This document shows, piece by piece, positions 1-9,133 of a stretch of 34,347 bases of DNA (positions are counted from its first letter, which is position 1; every line of letters begins with the position of its first letter). Made by a program: the position numbers and the translations under genes. The stretch spans positions 1 to 34,347 of the forward strand of contig JAFLUC010000021.1 of NCBI GenBank assembly GCA_022509005.1. Reading direction: 5' to 3'. Source of the DNA: Oscillospiraceae bacterium (lineage in GTDB: Bacteria; Bacillota; Clostridia; UBA1381). The notes under the pieces were generated by a model that searched no databases, was not told the DNA's origin, and saw only the letters and a list, made by a program, of their open reading frames with translations.

Positions 1-31
1 TCTGCCATTATCATTATTAACACCAAACAGC

Positions 32-61
32 AAAACGGCATAGTTTTAGCTATGCCGTTTT
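32..61. terminator. Rho-independent terminator, probably bidirectional
   Basis: A perfect 12-bp inverted repeat (AAAACGGCATAG / CTATGCCGTTTT) with a 6-nt loop. A/T tracts flank it on both sides. It lies 48 bases beyond the stop codon of the minus-strand GH51 fragment, so it most likely ends that transcript and perhaps one entering from the left edge of the window. Confidence 0.8.
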
Positions 62-109
62 GTTAAAAACAATATTATTGTTTTATTAAGGGTGCTCTTA
101 ACATCCCTT

Positions 110-1333
110 TTATTTTTCTGCTGTTATTTCAATAAATGTCACACTGTATCCCTTTAAGCTTAAGCTGTCCGGGTGCTCTGATATTTCAGCGGGCAGAGCA
201 TGAACGATTTCGTCCTTAGTCTCAGCGTGGATTTCAAATGATTTTTCTACTTTGAATTTTTTATCACAGATGAGGCATATTTCCTTATTCTCTGCAGAAA
301 TGTTGACAAGCTTTATAAACAGCTTGTCTCCGCTTATGCTTGCTGATATTTTTATATCGCAGTCATCGCATTCATGGGATACCATATATTCGCCGGTATA
401 TTCCGAAAACAGCTTCTGGATATAGTAGTTTGGCGTAGCATATGTGTTTTCATTGTCAAACCATATCAAATTCGGCTGCCATTGCTGATGATTTGATTTC
501 GCAAGAAGCGGCGCGTAGCATGTCATAACAACATGGTCGGCGTTATGCTCTGTTCCGGTCAGGAACGCGACTTCAGTGAGCGCCGCATACCAGTTGTTTT
601 TTCTTTGGTTTATATCAGCAGAAGTATGCGCGGCATATTCGCCTATAAACACCTTCGGCAGGCTTCGGTCATAATTATCGTAGCGGTTAAGATTTTTCAA
701 AAACCATTCTGGCTCTTTATAAAAATGCTCGTCAACCGCGTATGCCTTGTCCTTATTGTTATTCATCCAATCGTATGCAAGGTCATAATCTTGTCCGCGA
801 TCATTCCAGCCGGCGCTTGTTATAAGCTTTATATCGGGATATTTCTTGTTTATTATTTTTTGGAATATCTCATACCGTTCAAAGTATTCATTACCCCATT
901 GCTCATTCCCGATACCGATATATTCAAGGTTAAACGGTTCTTCATGTCCCATTTCGATACGCTTTTTGCCCCATTCGCTTGTTTTATCACCGTTCGCAAA
1001 TTCAATAAGGTTAAGCGCGTCCTGAACGAAAGGTGCGAGCTTATCCAAATCAATCAATAACGCTTCATGCCATTGGCAGGTCATACCGCAGTTTATAACC
1101 GGAATAGGCGCTGCTCCGATATCCTCACAAAATTGGAAATATTCATAAAAGCCTATTCCGTAGGACTGAAAATAATCAGCCGAGCTTCGACCGAGCCGTT
1201 GATATTCCTCCGATTGCCAGCGGTTCCAGTTTGTTTTCCGCTCCTCAACAGGTCCGATAGTGTCCTTCCAGTTAGAGGTGTCAGAGGGGACGGTTAGTGT
1301 GAATACCGATATCAACAAAATAATTGATGGCAT
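110..1333 (-). pseudogene. 5'-truncated GH51 alpha-L-arabinofuranosidase
   Basis: The protein matches the C-terminal two thirds of long-form GH51 arabinofuranosidases, which remove terminal arabinose from arabinan and arabinogalactan. Family sequence starts abruptly at NWKDTIGPVEER (residues 21-32). The general acid/base Glu is E144 (GIGNEQW) and the nucleophile E232 (IGEYAAH); the C-terminal beta-sandwich region follows to the stop. What normally precedes NWKD in this subfamily (an N-terminal carbohydrate-binding region, the first barrel strands and the RFPGG segment, roughly 300 residues) is absent. The first 20 residues resemble nothing in the family, and the ATG at 1333 has no ribosome-binding site. 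I read it as a gene that lost its 5' part by deletion or rearrangement, with a breakpoint near 1273. A working truncated enzyme is unlikely because the barrel is incomplete. It fits the pectin-enzyme theme of 17-32 kb. Confidence 0.8.
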
Positions 1334-1409
1334 ACCAAATAAACCAATCCCGAATTGGTAAAAAATTATGATTGAATTAATCTTTTAGGGTTATTTTTGA
1401 TGCTTACTA

Positions 1410-1438
1410 TTGACGAAATCAAGGAAGTTGGTTATAAT
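1410..1438 (+). promoter_or_regulatory. sigma-A promoter of the 1,485-3,387 pair
   Basis: The -35 box TTGACG (1410-1415) and a perfect -10 box TATAAT (1433-1438) are separated by 17 bases. The predicted start is near 1445, about 40 bases before the lipoprotein gene. No operator is evident. Confidence 0.75.
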
Positions 1439-1484
1439 AGAGATAGAGATTAATTAAAAAAACACAGAGGGACAAACACATTTG

Positions 1485-2486
1485 ATGGGAGGGATTGATA
1501 TAAAAAGGTTGTTAGTAAAGGCTGCGGGTGTAATTTCGGTGACGGCTCTGTCTGTTTCGGTTATATCATCATGCGCTTCCGAGGTTCCCAAAAAGTTTTT
1601 TGCTTCAAAGCCGGCAGAGATGAAACAAATTTTTGAAGCAGATTGGCAAGCGGAAATAATCGGTAATTTTGACACTAATGTCACTCTTAACGATACCGAG
1701 TATCATATTACATCGACCGCGCTGGATTATAAAGAGTGGTACGGGAATATAAACTATGAGATTACGATAAATGACTCTTCTGTAATATATAACACGGGAT
1801 ATTATTATAATATAGCAGAAGCCTACATAGCGGATCCGGATCCTGAAGACGATTCTGTAATTCTGTTCGTTTTGCCCATAACTGATAATGACTATAAGTC
1901 AATGACGGCATATAAATATTCATCGGAATCGGGTATTGTACAGCTGGAATTTGACCTGGATGGCGATGGAGTATCGGAGCCTGTCTTAGAGCCGGGAAGA
2001 CGCTGTTCGGATTTCGAGCTAAGTAAGGACGGAACATTCGGACTTATCACCGGTACAAACAGTATCGGCATGTGGGGATTGCAGCGGTATTTCAGACTTG
2101 ATGAAAATGATGTACTTGTGTTTGAGCAGCAGGATAAATATAAGATACGCTATTGGGCGGACGGCGAAAATATGCTTGAATGGTATGACAGCGAAACAGG
2201 TGAAAAGGTAGTCTATACGTATGAGGAAGCAAAATCCAATTCTATGTATGGCATTGAGAGTAAACAGGATTATGAAATGCTTATGAAGGGCTATTACAGC
2301 TGCAAACAGAGCTGTGACGACCTGCGTGCGGGAGATTATTTTAAAATAGTCTATGATGATAACAACGGTCACGTAACATTTGTGACAAGCGACGGAAGAG
2401 AAGGCATGTTAAATGTTAATGAGATCGGATATGATCAGAAAATAAGGGAACGGATAGGCGGTTTTTCTCTTATGCTGGCAGGCTGA
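1485..2486 (+). CDS. hypothetical lipoprotein
   Basis: Product family not recognised. The N-terminus has a basic stretch (IKRLLVK), a hydrophobic segment and a lipobox ending I-S-S-C about 30 residues in, so the mature protein should be lipid-anchored outside the membrane. The rest is acidic and polar, with an EF-hand-like loop (residues near 155-162: D-L-D-G-D-G-V) and a DDNNGHVTFVTSDGREG segment near the end that reads like an SH3/beta-strand repeat. The start is uncertain: ATG 1485 is used here, but an in-frame TTG at 1482 lies closer to the GAGGG at 1467-1471. It follows the promoter at 1410-1438 and is 40 bases upstream of a membrane-protein gene, probably one operon. Confidence 0.75.
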   Translation: MGGIDIKRLLVKAAGVISVTALSVSVISSCASEVPKKFFASKPAEMKQIFEADWQAEIIGNFDTNVTLNDTEYHITSTALDYKEWYGNINYEITINDSSVIYNTGYYYNIAEAYIADPDPEDDSVILFVLPITDNDYKSMTAYKYSSESGIVQLEFDLDGDGVSEPVLEPGRRCSDFELSKDGTFGLITGTNSIGMWGLQRYFRLDENDVLVFEQQDKYKIRYWADGENMLEWYDSETGEKVVYTYEEAKSNSMYGIESKQDYEMLMKGYYSCKQSCDDLRAGDYFKIVYDDNNGHVTFVTSDGREGMLNVNEIGYDQKIRERIGGFSLMLAG

Positions 2487-2526
2487 CGGAAGGCTGTTAA
2501 TTGATAAATGAAAGGAATGATAATAT

Positions 2527-3387
2527 ATGAAAGAAAATGATAAAGTTAATATCCCGAATCAGAATATTCCCCCGGGCATTAACACCGGGAATAAAAATTG
2601 TATCAGCGTGCCGAATGTTCAGCCGGATGCTCAGCCGGATTTTCAGACGAATGTTCAGTCAGATTTTCAGACGAATGCTCAACCGAATTTTCAGCCGAAT
2701 TTTCAGCAGGCAGATCATAATGGGAAAGGCGGATCGATCAAATGGGTGGTAATAATTCTGTCAGCTGTAGCGATATTGGGCGTAATATTCTGGGTGATTA
2801 TGAGTAACGCGCATCGCCCGAATACAGAGAATAAAAAAACACAGCCCTACACATATGATAAGACAGACTCAGTTGATACATCAACAAATAATTATAATTC
2901 CAACACCGAAAAAGTTTTTTCAAAAGGGATCCTGACATCAGAATCATATAAAAGCGAATTTGTCGGATTAAGATATTCTCCGCCGGAAAATTGGGTCATG
3001 CGCACAAGAGAAGAAATGGAAGAACAGTTTGTCGGGGCGGAAGACCAATGTGAAATGGGAACAATTAATGCCATTACAAACGAATCAATTAATGTGCTTG
3101 TGGAAAAATTACCATCAAAAAATATGACAATAGAACAGTGCGTTAAAGCGGTAGAAAATACTTTTTCAGGAAGCGGAATGATATTGGTTTCGGATGATGA
3201 AACAGTTGATTTCAACGGTGAAGAATATCGGGATCTCATATTTGATATGGAGTTCAGCGGGGTAGTTGTAAAAACAGAAATGTATATAAGAAAAGAAAAT
3301 GATAGATTAATCTACTTGATGATGCAGTATCGGGATGGAAACCGTGCAAATCTTGAACCTGCGCTTAACGCGTTCAGCCAATATTAA
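2527..3387 (+). CDS. single-pass membrane protein with Q/P/N-rich repeat head
   Basis: No named family recognised. Residues 1-70 are polar and contain eight 4-residue units of the type FQTN/VQPD (31-62). Residues 72-92 form one transmembrane helix. A Thr/Asn/Ser-rich linker follows (about 97-130), then a C-terminal globular domain of about 150 residues beginning YKSEFVGLRYSPPENW. That domain resembles the extracytoplasmic PsbP/DUF1795-like domains often found behind one membrane helix in Clostridia, but I cannot confirm it. The orientation is most likely N-in/C-out. AAAGGA sits 10 bases before the ATG. It is the second gene after the 1,410 promoter and ends at a strong terminator. Confidence 0.75.
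   Translation: MKENDKVNIPNQNIPPGINTGNKNCISVPNVQPDAQPDFQTNVQSDFQTNAQPNFQPNFQQADHNGKGGSIKWVVIILSAVAILGVIFWVIMSNAHRPNTENKKTQPYTYDKTDSVDTSTNNYNSNTEKVFSKGILTSESYKSEFVGLRYSPPENWVMRTREEMEEQFVGAEDQCEMGTINAITNESINVLVEKLPSKNMTIEQCVKAVENTFSGSGMILVSDDETVDFNGEEYRDLIFDMEFSGVVVKTEMYIRKENDRLIYLMMQYRDGNRANLEPALNAFSQY
2617..2712 (+). repeat. in-frame 12-nt tandem repeat, 8 units
   Basis: Eight consecutive 12-base units of the form KYTCAGNCGRAT code for VQPD-AQPD-FQTN-VQSD-FQTN-AQPN-FQPN-FQQA. The units stay in frame, so gain or loss of copies would change head length without breaking the gene. Confidence 0.85.
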
Positions 3388-3397
3388 AATACACACA

Positions 3398-3437
3398 ACA
3401 CGCGGGGACTGCCCCTGCGTGTTTGTTAATTTTTATA
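3398..3437 (+). terminator. Rho-independent terminator
   Basis: Stem ACACGCGGGG / CCCC(T)GCGTGT with loop ACTG and one bulged T, followed by TTTGTTAATTTTT. It begins 11 bases after the stop of the preceding membrane-protein gene and separates it from dnaG. The rest of the 3,388-3,603 gap is AT-rich; a dnaG promoter must lie there, but I see no convincing -35/-10 pair. Confidence 0.8.
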
Positions 3438-3603
3438 CCATAAATTTTTCTTAAAAACAAGGAAAAACCGACTTCAATGTCGAAATATTAAATTAGTGAC
3501 AAGTATTCGTTGATTTTATGTTATTTTTTGCTTATCGGCGGTAAATATAAAATGTATATATTTGTATTTTATGTTAATAATATAGCGTAATGGAGGATAA
3601 GAT

Positions 3604-5421
3604 ATGGCATTTATATCTGGAGAGCTGCTTAATGAAATAAGCATGGCGAATGATATAGTAGATTATGCATCTTCCTTCATGCAGCTAAAAAAAAGCGGCA
3701 GGGGCTATATGGCATGCTGCCCGTTTCATAACGAGAAAACACCCTCATTTCATATAGACCGCGACAAGCAGCTTTTTCATTGCTTCGGCTGCGGAGCGAG
3801 CGGGAATTTTGTTCAGCTCGTAATGCGGCTGGAGGGTCTTGATTTCCATGATGCAATAAAGCAGATGGCGGAGCGCGCCGGGATAGTCATTCCCGAAAAC
3901 GGCGTCCGCGAGGTAAACGAAATAACAAGAAAAAAAGAGCGCATTTATGAGATGAATAAAATTGCGGCAAGATTTTTTTACGACACGCTCATGGACCCTG
4001 AAAAGGGCAGGGCAGGACGCGAATATTTCGCCGCAAGAAGACTGTCGCGCAAAACGGTTATCAGATTCGGACTTGGCTATTCTCCCGACAGCTATGACGC
4101 GCTGCTTGCGGTGCTTAAATCGAGGGGCTATACCGATAATCAGATTGTTGAAGCCGGTCTTGCCGTACCGGGAAAAAGGGGCGCGTATGATAAATTCCGC
4201 GGAAGGGTAATGTTTCCTATTATAAATGCGCGGGGAAAGATAATCGGCTTCGGCGGACGAATTTTAGGAAGCGAAAAGCTGCCGGACGGCAAGCGGCTTG
4301 CAAAATACCTTAATTCGCCCGAAACGCCGGCATTTGATAAGGGGAGTAATTTGTTCGCGCTCAATCTTGCAAAACATTCAAACGAGAAGGATATAATCCT
4401 CTGCGAGGGATACATGGACGTGATAACGGTTCATCAAGCGGGTATTTCAAACTGCGTCGCGACCTTGGGAACGGCGATAACCGAAGCCCAGGCAAAGCTG
4501 ATGCTGCGGTACGGCAGGGAAATTCTTATATGCTATGACATGGACGAGGCCGGAACAAAGGCCGCGCTGCGCGCGATTGATATTATAGCGTCCGCCGGCG
4601 GAAAATCGAGAGTGATACGCATAACCGGAGCAAAGGATCCGGACGAGTTCATAACAAAATACGGTGTTTCGGGCTTTAAAAAAGCGATAGATAAGGCAAT
4701 GCCCTCAACAGAATTCAGGATATCTCTCATAAAACGTGAATTTGACCTTAATGATACGGAGGGAAAGGTTCGCTTTGTTGAGGAAACGGCAAAAATTCTT
4801 GCCGGACTCTCCGATCCCGTAGAGGTGGAAGCGTACATAAAAAGAACGGTAACAGATACCGGCATTTCTGAGCAGTCGATTTTCGGAAAGTATAAAGAAA
4901 TAAAAGGGAAAGAAAAAAAGCCGATGCCGGCAAGAGACAGAGAGACCTTCCGCCGCCGTGAGCTGAACCGCGTTAACACGGACAAGGCTCCTGAGGAGAA
5001 AGTCACAAGCACAATGCTTGAAGCAGAAAAACGAATTTTATCTCTTATGTCAAAATCAAGACATCTGTGCATGAGAGCTTATGACATAATGAAGCCTGAG
5101 GAATTTTCAACGGCTGTATATATAAAGCTCGCCGAGCTGATCCACAAGGAGTCGCAGGCGGGCGGGATTATTGAGCCTGCCTCGATAATAAATGAGTTTT
5201 CCGGGAACACGGAAAGCGAAAATCTGGCAGGAGCGGTTTTCTTCAATCGTGAAGAGTATTCCGATGAGGAGAAAACGCTGTATGATTTGATTTATACGGT
5301 CAAGCTGAACAAGCTTGACACAAAGATAAAAGCGGCTATGGACCCGCGGGAGATAGGAGAGCTTTTAAAACAAAAGAGCAATCTTGCCGCGGAGCGCAGA
5401 TCATGGCCGACGAATATTTAA
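3604..5421 (+). CDS. dnaG: DNA primase DnaG
   Basis: Synthesises RNA primers for Okazaki fragments and initiation at the replication fork. The CHC2 zinc finger spans residues 38-66 (CCPFHNEKTPSF and HCFGCGASG; ligands C39, H42, C60, C63). The catalytic core with the TOPRIM fold holds E268 (LCEGYMD) and the D312-M-D314 pair (YDMDEAG), the metal-binding acidic residues. The C-terminal part from about 455 is the DnaB-helicase-binding region. At 605 residues it has normal family length. GGAGG lies 7 bases before the ATG. It is directly followed by rpoD with a 15-base gap, the conserved dnaG-rpoD macromolecular-synthesis arrangement. Confidence 0.97.
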   Translation: MAFISGELLNEISMANDIVDYASSFMQLKKSGRGYMACCPFHNEKTPSFHIDRDKQLFHCFGCGASGNFVQLVMRLEGLDFHDAIKQMAERAGIVIPENGVREVNEITRKKERIYEMNKIAARFFYDTLMDPEKGRAGREYFAARRLSRKTVIRFGLGYSPDSYDALLAVLKSRGYTDNQIVEAGLAVPGKRGAYDKFRGRVMFPIINARGKIIGFGGRILGSEKLPDGKRLAKYLNSPETPAFDKGSNLFALNLAKHSNEKDIILCEGYMDVITVHQAGISNCVATLGTAITEAQAKLMLRYGREILICYDMDEAGTKAALRAIDIIASAGGKSRVIRITGAKDPDEFITKYGVSGFKKAIDKAMPSTEFRISLIKREFDLNDTEGKVRFVEETAKILAGLSDPVEVEAYIKRTVTDTGISEQSIFGKYKEIKGKEKKPMPARDRETFRRRELNRVNTDKAPEEKVTSTMLEAEKRILSLMSKSRHLCMRAYDIMKPEEFSTAVYIKLAELIHKESQAGGIIEPASIINEFSGNTESENLAGAVFFNREEYSDEEKTLYDLIYTVKLNKLDTKIKAAMDPREIGELLKQKSNLAAERRSWPTNI

Positions 5422-5436
5422 CCCGGAGGAGAAGAT

Positions 5437-6573
5437 ATGAGTACAGAAAAAGACCTTTCAAAGATGACGCCGAAGGAGCTTGAAGAATATAAGGCAATAA
5501 TTGAAAAAAAGCGTAAGATCAAGCGTGAATTGCTTGAACGCGGCAAGGAGCGCGGCTATCTCACGTTCAAAGAAATTGCCGATGCGCTTAAGGGCTTTGA
5601 GGTCACAACCGAGGAGCTTGAAAAGGCATATGACAAATTTGAAAGTGAGAAGATAGAGCTCGTTGAGGACATGGAAAAGGAGCTTGAGGAGATCGAGGTC
5701 ACGAAAGAGGAGCTTGAGGATCTTTCTGTTCCTGAGGGCATAAATATTGATGACCATGTAAAGATGTACCTTAAGGAGATAGGTAAGGTAGATCTTCTCA
5801 CAGCCGAAGAGGAAATGGATCTTGCAAAGAGGATGTCAGAGGGGGACGAGCTGGCAAAGAAGAAGCTTGCCGAGGCCAATCTGCGTCTTGTTGTAAGTAT
5901 AGCAAAGCGGTATGTCGGACGCGGCATGCTTTTCCTTGATCTTATCCAGGAGGGTAATCTCGGTCTTATAAGAGCGGTGGATAAGTTTGATTATACAAAG
6001 GGCTATAAGTTCTCAACCTATGCGACATGGTGGATAAGACAGGCTATAACAAGAGCTATTGCCGATCAGGCGAGAACGATCAGAATCCCTGTGCATATGG
6101 TTGAAACGATCAATAAGCTTGTGCGGGTATCGCGCCAGCTCGTACAGGAGCTCGGACGTGAGCCTACTCCGGAGGAGCTTGCGAGAGGACTTAACATGTC
6201 GGTTGAGAAGGTTCGCGAGATCTCAAAGATATCACAGGAGCCTGTTTCGCTCGAAACGCCTATCGGCGAGGAGGAGGACAGCCATCTTGGCGACTTCATC
6301 CCCGACGATGACGCGCCCGCTCCGTCAGAGGCGGCGAGCTATGTTCTCTTAAAGGAACAGCTTGTTGATGTGCTTAAAACGCTTGCGCCGCGTGAAGCAA
6401 AGGTTTTAAAGCTCCGTTTTGGTCTTATCGATGGCAGACAGCGCACGCTCGAAGAGGTAGGCAAGGAGTTCAACGTAACACGTGAGCGTATCCGTCAGAT
6501 CGAGGCAAAGGCGCTCAGAAAGCTGAGACACCCGAGCAGATCAAAGAAACTTAAGGACTTTTTGGACGTATAA
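5437..6573 (+). CDS. rpoD: primary sigma factor RpoD (SigA)
   Basis: The housekeeping sigma factor that directs RNA polymerase to the TTGACA/TATAAT promoters found throughout this window. Residues 1-100 are a charged, helical region 1.1-like segment. Region 1.2 begins at [12 protein letters not shown] (105-116). Region 2 (about 140-213) includes the core-binding [20 protein letters not shown] and the -10 recognition/melting helix [15 protein letters not shown]. Region 3 is about 217-300. Region 4 (about 305-378) carries [17 protein letters not shown] and the -35-reading helix [19 protein letters not shown]. The length of 378 is usual for clostridial SigA. GGAGGAGA precedes the ATG. prmA follows after 4 bases. 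Confidence 0.97.
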   Translation: MSTEKDLSKMTPKELEEYKAIIEKKRKIKRELLERGKERGYLTFKEIADALKGFEVTTEELEKAYDKFESEKIELVEDMEKELEEIEVTKEELEDLSVPEGINIDDHVKMYLKEIGKVDLLTAEEEMDLAKRMSEGDELAKKKLAEANLRLVVSIAKRYVGRGMLFLDLIQEGNLGLIRAVDKFDYTKGYKFSTYATWWIRQAITRAIADQARTIRIPVHMVETINKLVRVSRQLVQELGREPTPEELARGLNMSVEKVREISKISQEPVSLETPIGEEEDSHLGDFIPDDDAPAPSEAASYVLLKEQLVDVLKTLAPREAKVLKLRFGLIDGRQRTLEEVGKEFNVTRERIRQIEAKALRKLRHPSRSKKLKDFLDV

Positions 6574-6577
6574 TATT

Positions 6578-7543
6578 ATGGAATGGATCAAAGTAACTAT
6601 ATATACAACGAGTTATGGCATTGAGGCCGTAAGCGGCAGACTCATGCAGCTTGGCATAACCGGTCTTGTAATAGAGGATGAAGCAGAGTTCAACGATTTC
6701 CTTGAAGAAACAAAGGATTTCTGGGACTATGTTGATGATGATCTCGTGGAGCATATGAAGGGCGAATCACGCGTTATAGCATATGTGAGCGATGATATTT
6801 CCGGCAACGAGCTGCTTACCGGAATACGAGGTTCAATGGCGGAGCTTAATGAGCTAAATGATAACGGAGAGTTCGGCAGACTTGAAATAGAGATAGAGGG
6901 CACAAGAACCGAGGACTGGGCAAACGTGTGGAAGAAGTATTTCCACCCGATTGAAATCGGGGAGAGGCTTCTCATAAAGCCCGAATGGGAGGAGCTTACC
7001 GCGCCTACAGACAGGATCGTTTTTAACATCAACCCGGGCATGAGCTTCGGCACAGGCTCGCACGAAACAACGCAGCTTTGTCTTGAACAGCTTGAAAAAT
7101 ATGTGACACCAGGCTGCCGGATGCTCGATTTAGGCTGCGGCAGCGGCATATTATCGGTTGCATCGATTTTGTTAGGGGCAAAGGAAGCAGTCGCGGTCGA
7201 TATTGACCCGAACTGTATTGATACCGCGTATGAAAACGCGGCAATGAACGATGTTGATAAGAGCATTTATACCGTTATAAGCGGCAATGTTGTTACAGAC
7301 CCGGATGTGAAGAAGATCATTTCACAGCATAAATACGAGGTCGTAGCGGCTAACATCGTAGCGGATGTAATTATCGGACTTGCTCCGACTGCGCGAGAGT
7401 ATATGGCAGATGGCGGTGTATTCATCACCTCCGGCATTATCGACGGCAGACAGGATGAGGTGAAGTCCGCGCTTGAAGCGGAGGGCTTTACAGTCACAGC
7501 CATGAACAGACGAAAGGACTGGTGGTCAATTGTCTGCAATTAA
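6578..7543 (+). CDS. prmA: ribosomal protein L11 methyltransferase PrmA
   Basis: Methylates lysines and the N-terminus of ribosomal protein L11 using S-adenosylmethionine. The N-terminal part holds the substrate-recognition region (about 1-110). The methyltransferase core begins near residue 150 (NPGMSFGTGSHETTQLCLE). The SAM-binding glycine loop LDLGCGSGILS lies at about 183-193, followed by the acidic VDIDPNC that binds the ribose. NIVADVIIGLAP is the family motif IV. At 321 residues it has family length. Only 4 bases separate it from rpoD and its ribosome site is weak, so translation is probably coupled. Its 3' end overlaps the next gene by 14 bases. Confidence 0.94.
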   Translation: MEWIKVTIYTTSYGIEAVSGRLMQLGITGLVIEDEAEFNDFLEETKDFWDYVDDDLVEHMKGESRVIAYVSDDISGNELLTGIRGSMAELNELNDNGEFGRLEIEIEGTRTEDWANVWKKYFHPIEIGERLLIKPEWEELTAPTDRIVFNINPGMSFGTGSHETTQLCLEQLEKYVTPGCRMLDLGCGSGILSVASILLGAKEAVAVDIDPNCIDTAYENAAMNDVDKSIYTVISGNVVTDPDVKKIISQHKYEVVAANIVADVIIGLAPTAREYMADGGVFITSGIIDGRQDEVKSALEAEGFTVTAMNRRKDWWSIVCN

Positions 7544-8606
7544 AATACATACTACAGGCGGATACAATTTTTATACCATTACAGCAGAAGGAAAAAGCTT
7601 TGTAATAGGCGGCGTGCCGGAAAAATATTCGGCGGACTATATAAATATCGCGGCATCGTGCGATGCCGCTGTTTTGCTTACGTCAAAACCGGAATTCACG
7701 GGCGGACTCGGCGAGCTGCTCGGGATAAAGCCTGATATAGAGATATACAGCGGCTCGGCGGCGCTCAGGAATATAAAGGAAATATTAAATCGCGAAATAA
7801 ACGAAAAGCTCATAAAGGATAACATGAGTCTTTGCGGCATCCGGTTTATGGTGATGCCGAATCTGCACTGGGTCGATACTGTTATGGCAATTTATGACGG
7901 CGTGCTGTTCCCGGGCGAAGCTTTTTCAGGGTTTGATGGCTCCGCTGTCGGGCTGAAAAAATATTATGACGCGTGTATCGCGGTAAACAAGCCGTACGTG
8001 AGATCAGCTGTTGAGCGGCTTATGGACGAGAATATTTCGGCAATCTATCCGGCATACGGAATGACATGCCCGCAAGGCTCGGTATGTATGAGCGCGCTGC
8101 CGGAGGAGGTATTTAATAAATATCTCGAATGGTCGGCGGATGCGGAGCATAAAACGCGCACTGCCGCGCTTGTGTATTCAAGCGAATACGGCTATACAAA
8201 AGAGCTTGCAATGCGCGCGGAGGCAAAGCTTAAAGAGTATTGTGATGTAACGGTATATGATGTAAAAACCGCTGCGGAGGCGGATATTATAGACGGAGTA
8301 AACGCGGCGGATATGCTGATAATCGGCACGAACACAATTAACCGCAACGCGCCGCAGGCTCTGTGGCGGGTTATAACACAAATTGATTTAGTAAATAAAA
8401 AGGGTATGCTGTATTTTGTTTTCGGCTCATTCGGCTGGGCAGGAGACGGAATAAGACTTATAGATAAAACGCTCACGGCAATGGGAATGCGCTGCGCTGT
8501 AAAGCCGGTGGATGTTCTTTTTAAGCCAACGGAAAAGGATATGGAACGTATAGATAAAGCGATAGAGAGGATAATCGAATATGATAATAAAAATTGCGCA
8601 AGGTAA
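7530..8606 (+). CDS. flavodiiron-like protein lacking the diiron ligands
   Basis: The architecture is that of A-type flavodiiron proteins: an N-terminal beta-lactamase-like domain (about 1-205) and a C-terminal flavodoxin domain (about 212-350) with phosphate loop SSEYGYTKE (217-225) and FGSFGWAGDG. Normal members reduce O2 or NO at a non-haem diiron site next to FMN. Here the motif H-x-E-x-D-H is T51-S-K-P-E-F, so all four ligands are missing. The APxHG histidine is Y176, and the DAF aspartate is E130 (GEAF). Only the LHW histidine (H113) remains. FMN binding looks intact, so an electron-transfer or regulatory role is more likely than O2/NO reduction. The start is TTG 7530, with AAAGGA 11 bases upstream, overlapping prmA by 14 bases. 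An alternative downstream start is possible. The GNAT gene overlaps its end by 26 bases. Confidence 0.85.
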   Translation: MSAIKIHTTGGYNFYTITAEGKSFVIGGVPEKYSADYINIAASCDAAVLLTSKPEFTGGLGELLGIKPDIEIYSGSAALRNIKEILNREINEKLIKDNMSLCGIRFMVMPNLHWVDTVMAIYDGVLFPGEAFSGFDGSAVGLKKYYDACIAVNKPYVRSAVERLMDENISAIYPAYGMTCPQGSVCMSALPEEVFNKYLEWSADAEHKTRTAALVYSSEYGYTKELAMRAEAKLKEYCDVTVYDVKTAAEADIIDGVNAADMLIIGTNTINRNAPQALWRVITQIDLVNKKGMLYFVFGSFGWAGDGIRLIDKTLTAMGMRCAVKPVDVLFKPTEKDMERIDKAIERIIEYDNKNCAR

Positions 8607-9069
8607 CGAGGACATAAAGAAGATCTCAGAGCTGGCAAACGTTATATGGCACGAGTTTTTTACCTGCATTCTGTCAGATGAACAGATAGACTATATGGTA
8701 GAAAAATATCAGTCATATCCGGCGATTTTAAAGGCGGTAAATGAGGACGGCTACCACTATTATATGGCATATGACGGCGATGATCTGTGCGGGTATCTCG
8801 GAATACATGACGAGGGCGAGGGTACGATCTTTATAAGCAAGGTATATGTAAGATCCGATAAGCGCAAGCGGGGCATAGCGAGCCTGATGCTTGATCGTCT
8901 GCGTGAGGATTTCCCGGATGCAAAAAAATGGTATCTCACGGTAAACCGTCATAACAGCGGCTCAATCGCGGTGTACGAAAAGCGTGGATTTTATAAAGCG
9001 CGCGAGCAGGTCGCAGACATAGGAAATGGATTCGTGATGGATGATTACGTAATGCAAAAGGATTTCTAA
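8581..9069 (+). CDS. GNAT-family N-acetyltransferase
   Basis: A cytoplasmic acetyl-CoA-dependent acetyltransferase; the substrate cannot be told. The acetyl-CoA pyrophosphate-binding motif A is in the segment FISKVYVRSDKRKRGIASLML (key residues R/K-x-x-R-G-x-A near 98-106), and motif B is NRHNSGSIAVYEKRGFYK (about 125-142). At 162 residues it is a typical single-domain GNAT. The start overlaps the flavodiiron-like gene by 26 bases, so expression is probably coupled in the dnaG-to-GNAT transcript. It ends 6 bases before a bidirectional terminator. Confidence 0.88.
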   Translation: MIIKIAQGNEDIKKISELANVIWHEFFTCILSDEQIDYMVEKYQSYPAILKAVNEDGYHYYMAYDGDDLCGYLGIHDEGEGTIFISKVYVRSDKRKRGIASLMLDRLREDFPDAKKWYLTVNRHNSGSIAVYEKRGFYKAREQVADIGNGFVMDDYVMQKDF

Positions 9070-9075
9070 AATAAA

Positions 9076-9100
9076 AAGGCATTCCGATTCGGAATGCCTT
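9076..9100. terminator. bidirectional terminator between convergent genes
   Basis: A perfect 12-bp inverted repeat AAGGCATTCCGA / TCGGAATGCCTT around one central base. An A-tract on the left gives a T-run on the minus strand; the plus-strand T-run is weak. It separates the GNAT gene (plus) from the SDR gene (minus). Confidence 0.85.
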
Positions 9101-9133
9101 AATTTATGTCTTTCTATAAGCTTACGACCGCTT

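Noticed and set aside
1343..1359. Small inverted repeat ACCAAT / ATTGGT upstream of the GH51 fragment
   Set aside because: Only 6 bp in AT-rich DNA, with no associated promoter or ribosome site; it could be chance.
5556..5927. Ser-rich minus-strand ORF inside rpoD, and similar long antisense ORFs in dnaG, prmA, PL11 and GH30-GH43
   Set aside because: They are complements of strongly conserved genes, carry no start signals, and have composition expected of antisense frames.
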